A stretch of 64,000 nucleotides of DNA. Origin: Thiorhodovibrio winogradskyi. GTDB taxonomy: Bacteria; Pseudomonadota; Gammaproteobacteria; Chromatiales; Chromatiaceae. The stretch covers positions 3,483,531-3,547,530 of the forward strand of contig NZ_CP121472.1 of the NCBI RefSeq assembly GCF_036208045.1, read 5' to 3'. The stretch's first letter is position 1; each line of letters begins with the position of its first letter. Positions 18,701 through 27,628 of this stretch are shown here, piece after piece. Both the position numbers and the translations under genes were made by a program. Below the pieces are notes generated by a model, which was given only the letters and a program-made list of their open reading frames with translations, made no database searches and was not told where the DNA came from.

Positions 18701-21402
18701 TCCAGGAGCAGATTCTCGGGCTAATTGCCGCCGGCGTCGAAGCGCATGTGGTGGATCATCCAGGCGGGATTTTCATTCGCCCGGCCGATCAGATTTCCGA
18801 CGAGGATCGCGTGCTGTTTCAGACCGTGGCGCGGGCGATTCTGAGCGATGAACGCGGCACCCTGGCCGAGCAGCTTAATCGGCGCGATGCGCGGCCCAAG
18901 CCAATGCCGATCTTCAAGCCCAGTAGCGGCCCGGTGCGTGCGCCGCTCGCCGCACTGCCCGCCCGCCCCGCGTTGCAGTTCGATAATGGCATCGGCGGCT
19001 TCTCCGCCGATGGGCGTGAATATGTCATCACCACCGCGCCTGGTCAGACCACGCCGGCACCCTGGGTGAATGTGCTGGCCAATGCGCATTTTGGCACCGT
19101 GGTCTCGGCCAGCGGTGGCGCCTACACCTGGAGCGAGAATGCCCATGAATTCCGCCTCACGCCCTGGCATAACGACCCGGTCAGTGATCTCCATGGCGAG
19201 GCCTTCTATCTGCGCGATGAGGTCAGCGGTGAGGTCTGGTCGCCAACGCCACTGCCAGCCGGCGGCACCATGCCTTATGTGACTCGGCACGGCTTCGGCT
19301 ACAGCGTGTTTGAGCATTGCGAGGCCGGTATTGCCTCGGAGCTATGGGTCTATGTGGCGCTGGACGAGCCAGTGAAGTACATGGTGCTGAAACTCCACAA
19401 CTGTTCAGATCAAGATGGACCCAGGCAAATGCGCCGGCTGTCCGTCACTGGCTATGTCGAGTGGGTGCTTGGGGATCTGCGCCCCAAGTCGGCGCTGCAT
19501 CTGGTCACCGAGATCGATCCGAACAGCGGCGCGTTGCTCGCCCGCAATCCCTACAACGGCGAGTTTGCCGACCGGCTGGCCTTCTTCGATGTCGATGATC
19601 CAGCCCGCAATCTGAGCGGCGATCGCAGCGAATTTCTTGGGCGCAACGGCAGCCTGAGCCAGCCGGCGGCCTTGGCGCGCACCCGGCTGTCGGGGCGCGT
19701 CGGCCCGGGGCTGGATGCCTGCGCCGCACTGCAAACGCGCGTGGATCTTAGCCCCGGACAACGCCACGAGATCGTCTTCCGCCTTGGCGTGGTCGGTCGT
19801 CGCGGCGCCGATGATGCGCGACTGCTGGCGCCAGACCAGCGCGGCGCAGCAGCGGCGCACGCGGCGCTGACAGCGGTGCAAGACTACTGGACGCACACCC
19901 TAGGCGCGGTGCAGGTCGAAACTCCCGACCCGGCGCTCAACCTGCTCGCCAACGGCTGGCTGCTGTACCAGACGTTGGCCTGCCGCTTCTGGGCGCGCAG
20001 CGGTGATTATCAGTCCGGTGGTGCCTTCGGCTTTCGCGATCAACTACAAGATGCCATGGCGCTCATCCATGTTGAGCCTTTGCTGGTGCGCGAGCATCTG
20101 CTGCGTGCTGCCGGGCGGCAGTTCCGCGAAGGCGATGTGCAGCACTGGTGGCATCCGCCCTCGGGTCGCGGCGTGCGCACCCGCTGTTCGGATGACTATC
20201 TGTGGCTACCGCTGGCAACCTGTCGCTATGTGCTGACCACCGGCGATACCAGCCTGCTTGATGAGACCGTGCCCTTCCTCGATGGCCGCCTGGTCAGTGG
20301 CGAAGACGACGGCTACTACGACCTGCCCGGCCAGAGTGACGAGAGTGCCAGCCTTTACGACCATTGTGTGCGCGCTATCCGGCACGGCTTGCGCATGGGG
20401 GAACATGGCCTGCCGCTGATCGGCTCGGGGGACTGGAACGACGGCATGAATCTGGTCGGCATCAAGGGTCGCGGCGAGAGTATCTGGCTTGGCTTTTTCC
20501 TGCATCAGGTGCTGACGCAGTTCGCCACGCTGGCGCGTGGGCATGGCGATGCGCCATTCGCCGAACGCTGCGAGAGCGAGGCGGCGCGCCTGCACGACAA
20601 CCTGGAGCAGCATGGCTGGGATGGGGATTGGTATCGACGCGCTTACTTCGACGACGGCACGCTGCTGGGTTCAGCGAGCAGTCCCGAATGCCGCATCGAT
20701 TCCATTGCTCAAAGCTGGTCGGTGCTCTCCGGGGTCGCTGATCCCGAACGGGCGCAGCAGGCGATGGCAGCGCTCGATCAACACTTGGTGCGCCGCGATG
20801 CTGGGCTGATCCAATTGCTCGATCCGCCGTTTGATCACTCTGACTTAGAACCTGGCTACATCAAGGGCTATGTTCCCGGCGTGCGCGAAAACGGCGGCCA
20901 ATATACCCATGCCGCCATCTGGGCCGCCATGGCCTTCGCCCATCTGGGGGATTCGGCGCGCGCCTGGGAGATGTTTGCCATGATCAACCCCATCAACCAT
21001 GGCTGCACGCCAGAGGACATCGCCACCTATAAGGTCGAGCCTTATGTCATCGCCGCCGATGTCTACGGTGTCGCACCCCACATCGGGCGCGGCGGCTGGA
21101 CCTGGTACACCGGCTCGGCCGGCTGGATGTATCGGCTGATTATGGAATCCCTGCTTGGCCTGCGCCGGGAAGGGCAGACCCTGCGCATCAAGCCCTGTCA
21201 GCCGGCGGGTTGGGATGGCTTCAGGTTCCGCTATCGGTATCAGCAGACGGACTACCAGCTTGTGGTGAAGCGGGCAACAGAAGCGGACAGCGGTGCTCGG
21301 GTAAGCTTGGACGGCATTGAACAAGACGGCTTCACGATCCCCTTGGTCGATGACCGTCGGCCCCATGCGGTTGAGGTGAGTCTGCCGCGAACCAAGGAAT
21401 AA
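12715..21402 (+). CDS. Cyclic beta-1,2-glucan synthase (NdvB/Cgs-like), complete
   Basis: At 2895 residues it matches the usual length of NdvB. Order: N-terminal conserved region (GYSRELPRL), membrane helices near residues 420-490, a GT84-like glycosyltransferase region (DTDTQLP near 660, GKGIYAVDAF, SHDLLEG, RRHRWIRGDW), further membrane helices (about 850-1020), a glycoamylase-like domain (YDLLASEARLGCFVA, MAHHQGMTLLSL), carbohydrate-binding repeats, then a GH94 phosphorylase-like domain with GSGDWNDGMNLVG near 2572. It should polymerise UDP-glucose into beta-linked glucan at the inner membrane and cyclise it for export; periplasmic glucans act in osmotic adaptation. The ATG at 12715 follows AGGAGG. 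Linkage type is inferred from family. Fragments occur at 5309 and 46216. Confidence 0.93.
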   Translation: MISMNRAMRAVLLGWRNWLGGERLGDSHRGDEPPLRGELFSAAQMEAHGKVLAASHQLMPGHPPDRLLGRLTENGQVLVEVCRLLMVAVSEKRRIAPAGEWLLDNFYLIEEQIRTAKRHLPKGYSRELPRLRTGASAGLPRVYDLALEMIAHGDGRVDPENLSRFIAAYQSVTVLRLGELWAIPIMLRLALIENLRRVAARVAASRTDQNLADGWADRMLAMAGSDPKNLILEIADMARSHPPMSGTFVAELARRLQGRSAALALPLTWIEQQLGESGLSIEHLVRAENQQQAGDQVSIGNSIGSLRFLGAMDWPELVETMSLVERTLREDPAGIYGRMDFATRDRYRHVVERIAKRGRLSEVEVARAAIELAQERATGLLDRDDPAAHVGDLLIGRGRHQLYSRAKVRKPRLAGAARPGGRAALALYLGGILLLTAGFSWGLLTQTVGAPPWLMPIIAVLAVLATSELAVALVNWLASLLATPQALPRMDWSAGLAPEARTLVVTPTLLGSADGVEALIEALEVRFLANRDPHLHFALLTDLHDAPSETLPGDQALIERAEQGVIALNAKYPSTSGDHFFLFHRPRRFNPHAGVWMGYERKRGKLMDLNALLQGRDDSSAPRATAQSVASSANPEARFALIVGDRRILANMRYVITLDTDTQLPRDAALEMVGAMEHPLNRPRFDPALGRVATGHGILQPRVAVSLPGANRSRFARLHGQDAGIDPYTHAVSDLYQDWFQEGSFIGKGIYAVDAFEAAIDDHFPENRILSHDLLEGCYARSGLLSDVQLYEDYPASYSADVSRRHRWIRGDWQIAQWLLPRVPGRDGRPRRNPISLLSRWKLADNLRRSLAPAALTLLLVLGLTQLAKPDIWALAVLGILLIPALLTAILGVLSKPGDLRWSTHLGAAVRTAGRSLKQALFHLACLPYEAYFSLDAVIRTLWRLVVSRRHLLEWTSSADLTRANDGLAATYSTMWIAPALALIAGTGLALREPLALLVAAPVLLAWLAAPWLAWWMSRPLKPREAHLSVEQTRFLHRSARKTWAFFQTFVGADDHWLPPDNMQEHPVAVVAHRTSPTNMGLALLANLTAHDFGYLSAGGLLTRTGAQLGTMAGLARYQGHFFNWYDTQTLEPLEPRYISSVDSGNLAAHLLILQPGLLALIDAPMLNPRWLDGIADSLELLAETIPAARLARFTQHLAAARRAPPADLGAAQDCLAALTAASAKVVQDIDGKSTDEARAWAQRLADDCRALLEYLMILIPKDQNPSHLDIAITLRQLAELETSAGEEAAQPACEQIRDIRQLAQTASELAHMSLDFLFDEAQSLLAIGFRVAERRRDESYYDLLASEARLGCFVAIAQGQLPQESWFALGRLLTRASGNTTLLSWSGSMFEYLMPLLVMPSFENTLLDQTYRSAVARQIRYGKERGVPWGVSESGYNGVDAQLNYQYRAFGVPGLGLKRWLAEDLVVAPYASALALMVAPEAACQNLQRLAASGLAGPFGFYEAIDYTPSRLPRGQASAVVRSFMAHHQGMTLLSLAHLLLNRPMQRRFAAVPSFQATELLLQERVPKTTAFYSDTHGEIISEHASESPLESPIRVLTTPHTPHPEVQLLSNGRYHVMVTNAGGGYSRWQDLAVTRWREDSTRDHWGSFCYLHDLNRGAVWSNAYQPTCATPEHFEAIFSEGRAEFRRRDQEIETYTEIVVSPEDDLELRRLRLTNRSRGRRVIEVTSYSEVVLAPPAADALHPAFSNLFMQTEILLANAAILCHRRPRSSEETSPWLFHALVVRDNNGAETSLSPSCETDRMRFIGRDRTLADPLALDQPGALSGTAGAVLDPMVAIRQRIVLEADQSTTIDLIQGIGATREQALGLVEKYQDARLANRVFDLAWTHSQVVLRQLNATPADAQLYGRLASSILYTNASQRAAPAVLAQNRRGQSGLWSHAVSGDVPIVLCQISDQANIALVHQLVQAHAYWRLKGLTVDLVIWNEDHAGYRQQLQEQILGLIAAGVEAHVVDHPGGIFIRPADQISDEDRVLFQTVARAILSDERGTLAEQLNRRDARPKPMPIFKPSSGPVRAPLAALPARPALQFDNGIGGFSADGREYVITTAPGQTTPAPWVNVLANAHFGTVVSASGGAYTWSENAHEFRLTPWHNDPVSDLHGEAFYLRDEVSGEVWSPTPLPAGGTMPYVTRHGFGYSVFEHCEAGIASELWVYVALDEPVKYMVLKLHNCSDQDGPRQMRRLSVTGYVEWVLGDLRPKSALHLVTEIDPNSGALLARNPYNGEFADRLAFFDVDDPARNLSGDRSEFLGRNGSLSQPAALARTRLSGRVGPGLDACAALQTRVDLSPGQRHEIVFRLGVVGRRGADDARLLAPDQRGAAAAHAALTAVQDYWTHTLGAVQVETPDPALNLLANGWLLYQTLACRFWARSGDYQSGGAFGFRDQLQDAMALIHVEPLLVREHLLRAAGRQFREGDVQHWWHPPSGRGVRTRCSDDYLWLPLATCRYVLTTGDTSLLDETVPFLDGRLVSGEDDGYYDLPGQSDESASLYDHCVRAIRHGLRMGEHGLPLIGSGDWNDGMNLVGIKGRGESIWLGFFLHQVLTQFATLARGHGDAPFAERCESEAARLHDNLEQHGWDGDWYRRAYFDDGTLLGSASSPECRIDSIAQSWSVLSGVADPERAQQAMAALDQHLVRRDAGLIQLLDPPFDHSDLEPGYIKGYVPGVRENGGQYTHAAIWAAMAFAHLGDSARAWEMFAMINPINHGCTPEDIATYKVEPYVIAADVYGVAPHIGRGGWTWYTGSAGWMYRLIMESLLGLRREGQTLRIKPCQPAGWDGFRFRYRYQQTDYQLVVKRATEADSGARVSLDGIEQDGFTIPLVDDRRPHAVEVSLPRTKE

Positions 21403-21452
21403 GCCTCTCCTTTGGCTTCTTTGCTGATCAAATACCTCGGGATGCAGATCAG

Positions 21453-21473
21453 GCGCGGCTTTCAGTGCCGCGC
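21453..21473 (+). terminator. Hairpin after the glucan synthase gene
   Basis: GCGCGGC and GCCGCGC pair around a 7-nt loop, 51 bp after the stop codon. There is no T-run, so intrinsic termination is only a possibility. Confidence 0.4.
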
Positions 21474-21565
21474 AAGCATTCTATCGCCGCTCGATGAAGC
21501 CTATTCCCTATGGGTGCATCAATGTTCCAGTGGAATTCGTCGAGAATCTAGTACGTCCCATGTTT

Positions 21566-22342
21566 TCAGGGGGCAATAGGAAATGTGTCATTTTCAGCGG
21601 AAGTGAGACCGGGCGGATTTCGAGTCTGACAGAGGTCGTCAATGGAACGCGGGCTCGGATTGACACGGTCAAAAGGCGGGTTCCAAGCCTTTTTCCTATC
21701 GCTCCAGTTCGACAAGGGCATGACCATGGGCAGATGGCCGTTTGGACGATACCAGGAGTCAATGCTCCAGGGATTCCCGCTGTCCCGGTCGCTGATCACC
21801 GCCGTCCAATGAGTCGCCGTGATATCCAAACCACTGCGCACTTTGGGCGATGCGACGCTCCAGCCCGTCAATGCTTGGATATCCCGGAGAATATGCAGAT
21901 AAGTCGTGGTGTTACTAGTGTTATCGACGCAATCCATGCGTCCATGCACACCCGCCTCGAAATCGTTAATGGCGAGGTCGTTGGCCAACAATGGCTGATA
22001 CTTTTGCGCCAGTAATTCCATTTGCCAAACACCGATACGCACACGCTGCAATCGATCGTGAAGATTTGTGCCTGGACAAACCGCGAGGCGGTGTTTCAGC
22101 AAGGCCATGTCGTCGCGACTGAAGGTTATCGTCTGTCGGTGTGCGCATGACCAGTTAAAGCAGATGCGCAGCGTGACGGAGCCATCTTTGTTGATGGTGT
22201 ACTCAGGCGCAAGAGGGCTTGAAACGGAAGTTTGAGGCTCATCCATCATCGGCGATGCGCAAGCGGCACCAACCAACTGAGCAGGATTGACCTGGGTGAT
22301 GATAAAACCGATCACCATCAACCGAAACAATAGAAACAGCAC
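21566..22342 (-). CDS. Conserved exported protein of unknown function
   Basis: The 258-residue protein has an N-terminal hydrophobic signal (FLLFRLMVIGFIITQVN). Conserved segments include TLRICFNWSCAHR, GRMDCVDNTSNTTTYLHIL, HWTAVI and WSIDSWYRPNGH. These resemble a widespread proteobacterial hypothetical family with paired Cys and His residues; I know no function for it. The start is uncertain: GTG at 22342, or an ATG eight codons later that also leaves a signal peptide. It converges on the glucan synthase gene. Confidence 0.75.
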   Translation of the reverse strand: MLFLLFRLMVIGFIITQVNPAQLVGAACASPMMDEPQTSVSSPLAPEYTINKDGSVTLRICFNWSCAHRQTITFSRDDMALLKHRLAVCPGTNLHDRLQRVRIGVWQMELLAQKYQPLLANDLAINDFEAGVHGRMDCVDNTSNTTTYLHILRDIQALTGWSVASPKVRSGLDITATHWTAVISDRDSGNPWSIDSWYRPNGHLPMVMPLSNWSDRKKAWNPPFDRVNPSPRSIDDLCQTRNPPGLTSAENDTFPIAP

Positions 22343-22433
22343 AACACTAAATCTGCGTCATGAGCCGCATGCCATCAACCTGGATGCTTGAATAACCAGG
22401 TTAACAGCAAATTCGATCACAATAGCGAGGTCA

Positions 22434-22580
22434 TTAGTTGCGGTCGGGTTTGGGTTCATACATCGGCGCTGGCGCAGCGGGTGCCAGTTCATGTTTCGAG
22501 GCGGTGCCGCAGGACGCTAGTGTCAGCACGAACACCAATGTTGTTACGCCAAGAAGAGCGCTTGTGGATCGTCTGTTCAT
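22434..22580 (-). CDS. Small lipoprotein
   Basis: A 48-residue protein starts at 22580 after AGGTAACAG. It has a signal (STSALLGVTTLVFVLTLAS), lipobox Cys24 (LASCG) and a short Pro/Ala-rich tail (ELAPAAPAPMYEPKPDRN). It is probably an envelope lipoprotein of the entericidin-like size class, without a recognised family. It lies 91 bp upstream of the exported hypothetical gene on the same strand. Confidence 0.7.
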   Translation of the reverse strand: MNRRSTSALLGVTTLVFVLTLASCGTASKHELAPAAPAPMYEPKPDRN

Positions 22581-22939
22581 TCGCTGTTACCTATTTTGTT
22601 TTTACACCATTCGGCATCCAATCTCGATGCCTGAATGTCAGTTTACCAAGCAGGAAGTGGTTCATCTGTACGTTGACGCACATTGTATCCGCGAATCGAT
22701 CGATCGGCACCAATGGGTTGGTGGTGGGACTGGGGTTCGAGCGCCTGCTGTGGCGCAGTACGTTGGGGGCGGGGAGTTTGACCGGTCAATGACGACTCAG
22801 GGACGGGTCGGTGTTTCACCGACAGCGACAACTGTCTGCCGCACCACCAACTCAAAATCCAGGCCGACTTCTGCATAGAAGCGCACGGGGCCTCATCCAG
22901 GCAAAGATAGCGCCTGGATGAGGCCGTGACCAACAGGTG
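22581..22939. other. Intergenic region without a supported gene
   Basis: Between the small lipoprotein and the PRC-barrel gene I see only the strong hairpin at 22889-22925. A 96-codon frame on the minus strand here has no ribosome site, no recognisable motif and a composition unlike a folded protein. Confidence 0.5.
22889..22925 (-). terminator. Strong hairpin after the PRC-barrel gene
   Basis: GGCCTCATCCAGGC and GCCTGGATGAGGCC are perfect 14-bp arms around a 9-nt loop, 15 bp after the stop of the minus-strand gene at 22940. No T-run follows, but the strength and position favour a terminator or transcript-stabilising hairpin. Confidence 0.7.
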
Positions 22940-23383
22940 CTAGAGACGCGGTGCCGTCAGCGCCGGTTCCGTATCCGGTTGCGTTCCGTAATAGGCATGA
23001 ATACCCTTTTCCCATGTCGGGTCGGCCATGTCGGGCCACTTGTCCTGATCAAATCCCGGAGCGTTTTCTAGCCGTTCCTTGTCCACATCCAGTACGAAGC
23101 GCTTGTGCTCGGTATCGAGTTTCAAGGCGCTCCAGGGCACTGCGAAAAGCTTTTCTCCCATGCCAAGAAAACCACCGAAGGACATGACCGCATAAGCGAC
23201 CTGGCCACTGCGCATGTTTAGCATGATTTCTTTGGTATCCCCGAGCTTTTCATCGTCTTGGTTGTAGACATCATTGCCCATTAGGGTTTCAGCACCCATT
23301 AAGGCAGGGCCTGGTCCAGCGCCGTTATCTGCGGAGGATTGGCTCTTGTAAATGCCATAGGTATCGCGTTCTGAGTAGTTCAT
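22940..23383 (-). CDS. PRC-barrel domain protein
   Basis: The 147-residue protein has a PRC-barrel core (MGNDVYNQDDEKLGDTKEIM followed by GQVAYAVMSFGGFLGMGEKL and FAVPWSALKLD). A C-terminal part follows with WPDMADPTWEKGIHAYYG. PRC-barrel proteins occur as stress-induced proteins and, in phototrophs, as the reaction-centre H subunit; this short soluble form is the stress type. The start at 23383 follows GGAG six bases upstream; a longer frame to 23614 has no ribosome site. It is divergent from the third CsbD gene across a 1.1-kb gap. Confidence 0.88.
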   Translation of the reverse strand: MNYSERDTYGIYKSQSSADNGAGPGPALMGAETLMGNDVYNQDDEKLGDTKEIMLNMRSGQVAYAVMSFGGFLGMGEKLFAVPWSALKLDTEHKRFVLDVDKERLENAPGFDQDKWPDMADPTWEKGIHAYYGTQPDTEPALTAPRL

Positions 23384-23808
23384 AGTCATCTCCAAATAAA
23401 CATTACAATGAGAAATCGGCACTTCGCTATATTCATCAACAGCTGCTGACAACTGCCACAACTGCAAGCAAAGGTGCCCCTGATGCCGCGAGAAAGCGAC
23501 TTTGATTCTGTCGCCTTCGCACGGCCATAACATTCCGCGACCTGATTCTGGCACCAAGGTACGCGTTGCAAGCAGCTTCAGGTTATCTGCTCTGACCTTG
23601 GGGTGGTTGTGCAAAAGCGCTTAAGGTCTAGACCGAACCAGCGAGACAGAGTGCAGCTGTCGAGGTCGTGTAAAGACTCATGTTCTTCATCGTCAAAGTC
23701 CTATAGTGATGTTTAGGGTGATTGTCTTTGCAAGGAACCAAAGGCTCATTTGTTACCCCCCCATTGACACCATGCGACCATCCTATTTAAAGACGCCCTG
23801 GCAATCAC

Positions 23809-23830
23809 TGTCGGTACGCTACCGCACATA
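23809..23830. promoter_or_regulatory. Palindromic element variant
   Basis: CGGTACGCTACCGCACATA is a weaker form of the recurring palindrome, about 430 bp upstream of the PRC-barrel start. Only the central CGCTA..CG pattern and the arms are kept. Confidence 0.35.
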
Positions 23831-23867
23831 AGCGATTTAGCTTATGCCGAAAATTCAGAACCTGTAA

Positions 23868-23885
23868 TGTGCGCCAGCGCACTGA
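23868..23885. promoter_or_regulatory. Palindromic element variant
   Basis: TGTGCGCCAGCGCACTGA contains a near-perfect inverted repeat GTGCGC-CA-GCGCAC, 38 bp from the preceding variant. Two close sites suggest a paired operator. Confidence 0.45.
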
Positions 23886-24349
23886 TAAAGACCTCTATGC
23901 CTGATAAACTTTGATTGTTAAGGCATTGCGATTGTTTGTTGAATAGCGTGAAAACAGACAGCCTTGTACAGCAAATGCTGAGGGTCAATCATCAATCGCC
24001 GTGCGTAATTTTAGTAACCAGCATCTCTGATACAACTGGATAAACAAACAATTGTTATTGTTGCCACCACAAATTTTGTGTTATTAAAACGCTTTCGGCA
24101 TGCGGCACATTCTCAATATATGGGTTGGCAGCTGCCTTATCAGCGTGACAAAACAATCCCGGGTTTAATTCACGCGATGTGCGACGCAGCCACCTGTAGC
24201 AGTTTTGCCATTAGTCGTTTATCAATGATGACCTGATCGATGACGCCAAACTCGCCGCAGACGACGCCTTCATCAGGCTCAGGCCATCGCGCTGATCGTT
24301 TCGGATCTAAAGGTCCCTGGCTTTCTAGCGCAAAGAATTATTTCACCTC

Positions 24350-24369
24350 TGCGTGCGGTAGCGAACCGA
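24350..24369. promoter_or_regulatory. Palindromic element variant before third CsbD gene
   Basis: TGCGTGCGGTAGCGAACCGA resembles the recurring palindrome and lies 91 bp before the ATG at 24461, similar to its placement before the other CsbD genes. Confidence 0.45.
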
Positions 24370-24460
24370 CCGACATCCGTCTCGAGCATATCTTTACCCT
24401 TCAGCGATATAAACTTACTCGCTGGGGTGATGGCTCAATTAACTTTTATCGGACAGACAC

Positions 24461-24655
24461 ATGAACAAGCAACAGGTCAAAAGTCGGCACGAACATGCTA
24501 AAGGCAAAGTAAAAGCGAACGCCGATCATTTTACCAGCTATAACGATTTGGATGCAGAAGGAAAGAATCAACAGAACACCGGGAAGGCCCAGGCGAGCGC
24601 TGACCGCAAGGCGAAGATCAAAAATGACAATAGGGACAAGAAGAACAGTTACTAA
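24461..24655 (+). CDS. CsbD-like stress protein, copy 3
   Basis: The 64-residue, highly charged protein starts MNKQQVKSRHEHAKGKVKAN and contains a degenerate CsbD core (LDAEGKNQQNTGKAQASADR). It is more diverged than the copies at 4899 and 11723 and lacks the EVTGKxLGN segment. The leader also lacks the hairpin conserved in the other two. It is followed by osmB on the same strand. Confidence 0.75.
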   Translation: MNKQQVKSRHEHAKGKVKANADHFTSYNDLDAEGKNQQNTGKAQASADRKAKIKNDNRDKKNSY

Positions 24656-24816
24656 AGGCTGATGGATTAACCTGACACAAGGTTGTGAGATTGTGATAAC
24701 GCAATTCCTTAGTTGCTTGGCTTATCACCAAAACCTCCTCTCCCAATCCAGGCATTAGCAGGGATATTATCCTATCGCGCATCAACTTTCGTGCATCAAC
24801 AAAAGTGAGAGCTTCA

Positions 24817-25029
24817 ATGAAACAGATACCGAGATTCGCCGTCGGCCTTATTGCCCTTGCGCTGGTGAGCAGCTTGGTCGGCTGTAGTGGGATGAGTAAG
24901 CAGACCCGAAACACTGCGATTGGTGCCGGCATCGGGGGCGTTGGCGGCTCCGTCATAACGGGTGGCAGCACGCTTGGTACCCTTGGTGGGGCTGCAGTGG
25001 GTGGTTTTATTGGTCACGAGATGGATTGA
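24817..25029 (+). CDS. osmB: OsmB-like osmotically inducible lipoprotein
   Basis: The 70-residue protein has a signal peptide (FAVGLIALALVSSLVG) with lipobox Cys (LVGCSG), then a glycine-zipper region (AIGAGIGGVGGSVITGGSTL and AAVGGFIGHEMD). This is the layout of OsmB, a small lipoprotein induced by osmotic stress in E. coli. The start at 24817 follows AGTGAGAG. The neighbouring CsbD gene and the glucan synthase further upstream support an osmotic or envelope-stress context. Confidence 0.85.
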   Translation: MKQIPRFAVGLIALALVSSLVGCSGMSKQTRNTAIGAGIGGVGGSVITGGSTLGTLGGAAVGGFIGHEMD

Positions 25030-25181
25030 GACCGAACCGAATAAGGGGTCAGTGTAGCCCGAGTCTGGATCGGCCCCGCCAAGGTTTTTCATCTTCGTTG
25101 ACTTCGGTCTTTAATCAGCGGCATCTGAAGAACGATAACTGATTATTTGGCTTCGATAATAACTGACCACTGACGTGGCAG

Positions 25182-25219
25182 CGGCTTTAGCCGCGACGCG
25201 GCGATCTCGGCTAAAGCCG
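25182..25219. repeat. Inverted repeat CGGCTTTAGCCG / CGGCTAAAGCCG
   Basis: Two 12-bp arms, each itself nearly palindromic, flank a 14-bp centre. The surrounding text (GCGGCTTTAGCCGCGAC, then GGCTAAAGCCGTTCCCACAA) is of a type dispersed between genes in many proteobacteria. A REP-like element or transcript-end structure is likely. Confidence 0.55.
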
Positions 25220-25285
25220 TTCCCACAACGCTCTCAGTCAGCGCAGAAAGTGGTTCGGGTTCCGATCAAGGCCGATTTTTTCTTT

Positions 25286-25304
25286 ATGTACGCTAGCGAA
25301 CAGA
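25286..25304. promoter_or_regulatory. Palindromic element, clear copy
   Basis: ATGTACGCTAGCGAACAGA shares 17 consecutive bases with the 4385 copy (positions 25288-25304). It lies 151 bp before the ATG of the periplasmic gene at 25456. Confidence 0.6.
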
Positions 25305-25455
25305 TGTCGCTTTATTTGTCTTGTAAGCTTTGCTCAGGGTTCGATAAGCATCAAAACTGATTTCGGTTTGCTAAATCAAACATAAATCAAAAATCATGCC
25401 TCGTTGCCTGGTTTGGTTTCATTAAATTTCTATTAACTCTAATGAGGAATGCCCC

Positions 25456-26067
25456 ATGAGGAACTTGAATACTACCGCCATTGCTGTCGCTATTGGGCTT
25501 GTTTTTAGCGCTGGCGCGATGGCGCAAAGTTTGTCGAGGAGTGACTATGAAGCTGAGGAGGCTCGCATCGCGGACGCTTACAAGTCCGATAAGGCAGAAT
25601 GCAATTCACAGTCTGGAAACAAAAAGGATATTTGCATCGCCGAAGCCAAGGGTAATGAGAAGATTGCCAAGGCGGAACTTGAAGCGCGCGCAGAACCCAG
25701 CGCCAAGAACGACTACAACGTACTTATTGCCATGGCGGACGCTGATTACAGGGTCTCCAAAGAAAAATGCAATGACCAGGAAGCCAATGCACGAGACGTT
25801 TGCATCAAGGAGGCGAAGGCGGCTGAGACTCGAGCCAAGGCAGAAGCTGAGGTGCGGATGAAGACATGGAAGGCAGACAAGTCTGCCGAAGAGACATCAG
25901 CCGAGGCCAGCATGCAGGCGAAAGAGGATGGCATTGACGCGCGTCAGGACGCGGCAAGGGAAATCATTGATGCGGATTATGCCGTGGCAATCGAAAAGTG
26001 TGACGCGATGGATGGCGATGTTAAGGCACGTTGCGTCGATGCCGCCAAGGCAAAATTTAACCAGTAG
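25456..26067 (+). CDS. Periplasmic protein with repeated two-cysteine motif
   Basis: The 203-residue protein has a signal peptide (IAVAIGLVFSAGAMA, cut before QSLSR). Three repeats follow, of the form Y-x(6)-KxxC-x(8-9)-D(I/V/A)C(I/V)-x-E/DAK, seen at KAECNSQSGNKKDICIAEAK, KEKCNDQEANARDVCIKEAK and IEKCDAMDGDVKARCVDAAK. They alternate with Ala/Glu/Lys-rich helical stretches. Each repeat could form one disulfide. Homologues are sometimes labelled TolA-like because of composition, without functional support. AGGAAT precedes the ATG. Confidence 0.75.
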   Translation: MRNLNTTAIAVAIGLVFSAGAMAQSLSRSDYEAEEARIADAYKSDKAECNSQSGNKKDICIAEAKGNEKIAKAELEARAEPSAKNDYNVLIAMADADYRVSKEKCNDQEANARDVCIKEAKAAETRAKAEAEVRMKTWKADKSAEETSAEASMQAKEDGIDARQDAAREIIDADYAVAIEKCDAMDGDVKARCVDAAKAKFNQ

Positions 26068-26197
26068 CCGCTTGTATTCTAAGAAATAGCGACAAATGGA
26101 TGGGTAGCCTCTTACCATCCTGTGGTTTGTTCGATGTCTGGCACCGACAGCAGCCTGTGCGGCCACTCCCAAAGGATTGCATTGGCTGAAACCCTGA

Positions 26198-27627
<1,430 letters not shown>

Positions 27628-27628
<1 letters not shown>

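Larger units (their letters stand above)
23384..24460. other. Long AT-richer intergenic region with regulatory elements
   Basis: This 1.1-kb stretch is clearly richer in A and T than its surroundings. I find no convincing gene. It holds three variants of the recurring palindrome (23809, 23868, 24350). Around 24190-24300 a short frame (LIDDAKLAADDAFIRLRPSR) ends in a stop and looks like the relic of a lost gene. It could serve both the PRC-barrel gene and the third CsbD gene. Confidence 0.5.
25030..25455. other. Intergenic region between osmB and the Cys-repeat protein
   Basis: No gene is supported here. It contains an inverted repeat (25182-25219) and a clear copy of the recurring palindrome (25286), followed by an AT-rich stretch leading to the gene at 25456. 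Confidence 0.55.

Noticed and set aside
22643-22933. A 96-codon minus-strand frame between the small lipoprotein and the PRC-barrel gene
   Set aside because: It overlaps a strong terminator hairpin and has no ribosome site or recognisable protein features.
24240-24464. A 74-codon frame upstream of the third CsbD gene
   Set aside because: It overlaps the operator-like site and the CsbD start, with no ribosome site.
26127-26149. A further copy of the palindromic element before atpD (TGTTCGATGTCTGGCACCGA region)
   Set aside because: It resembles the CsbD-type variants but has an extra base and poor symmetry, so it was not counted.
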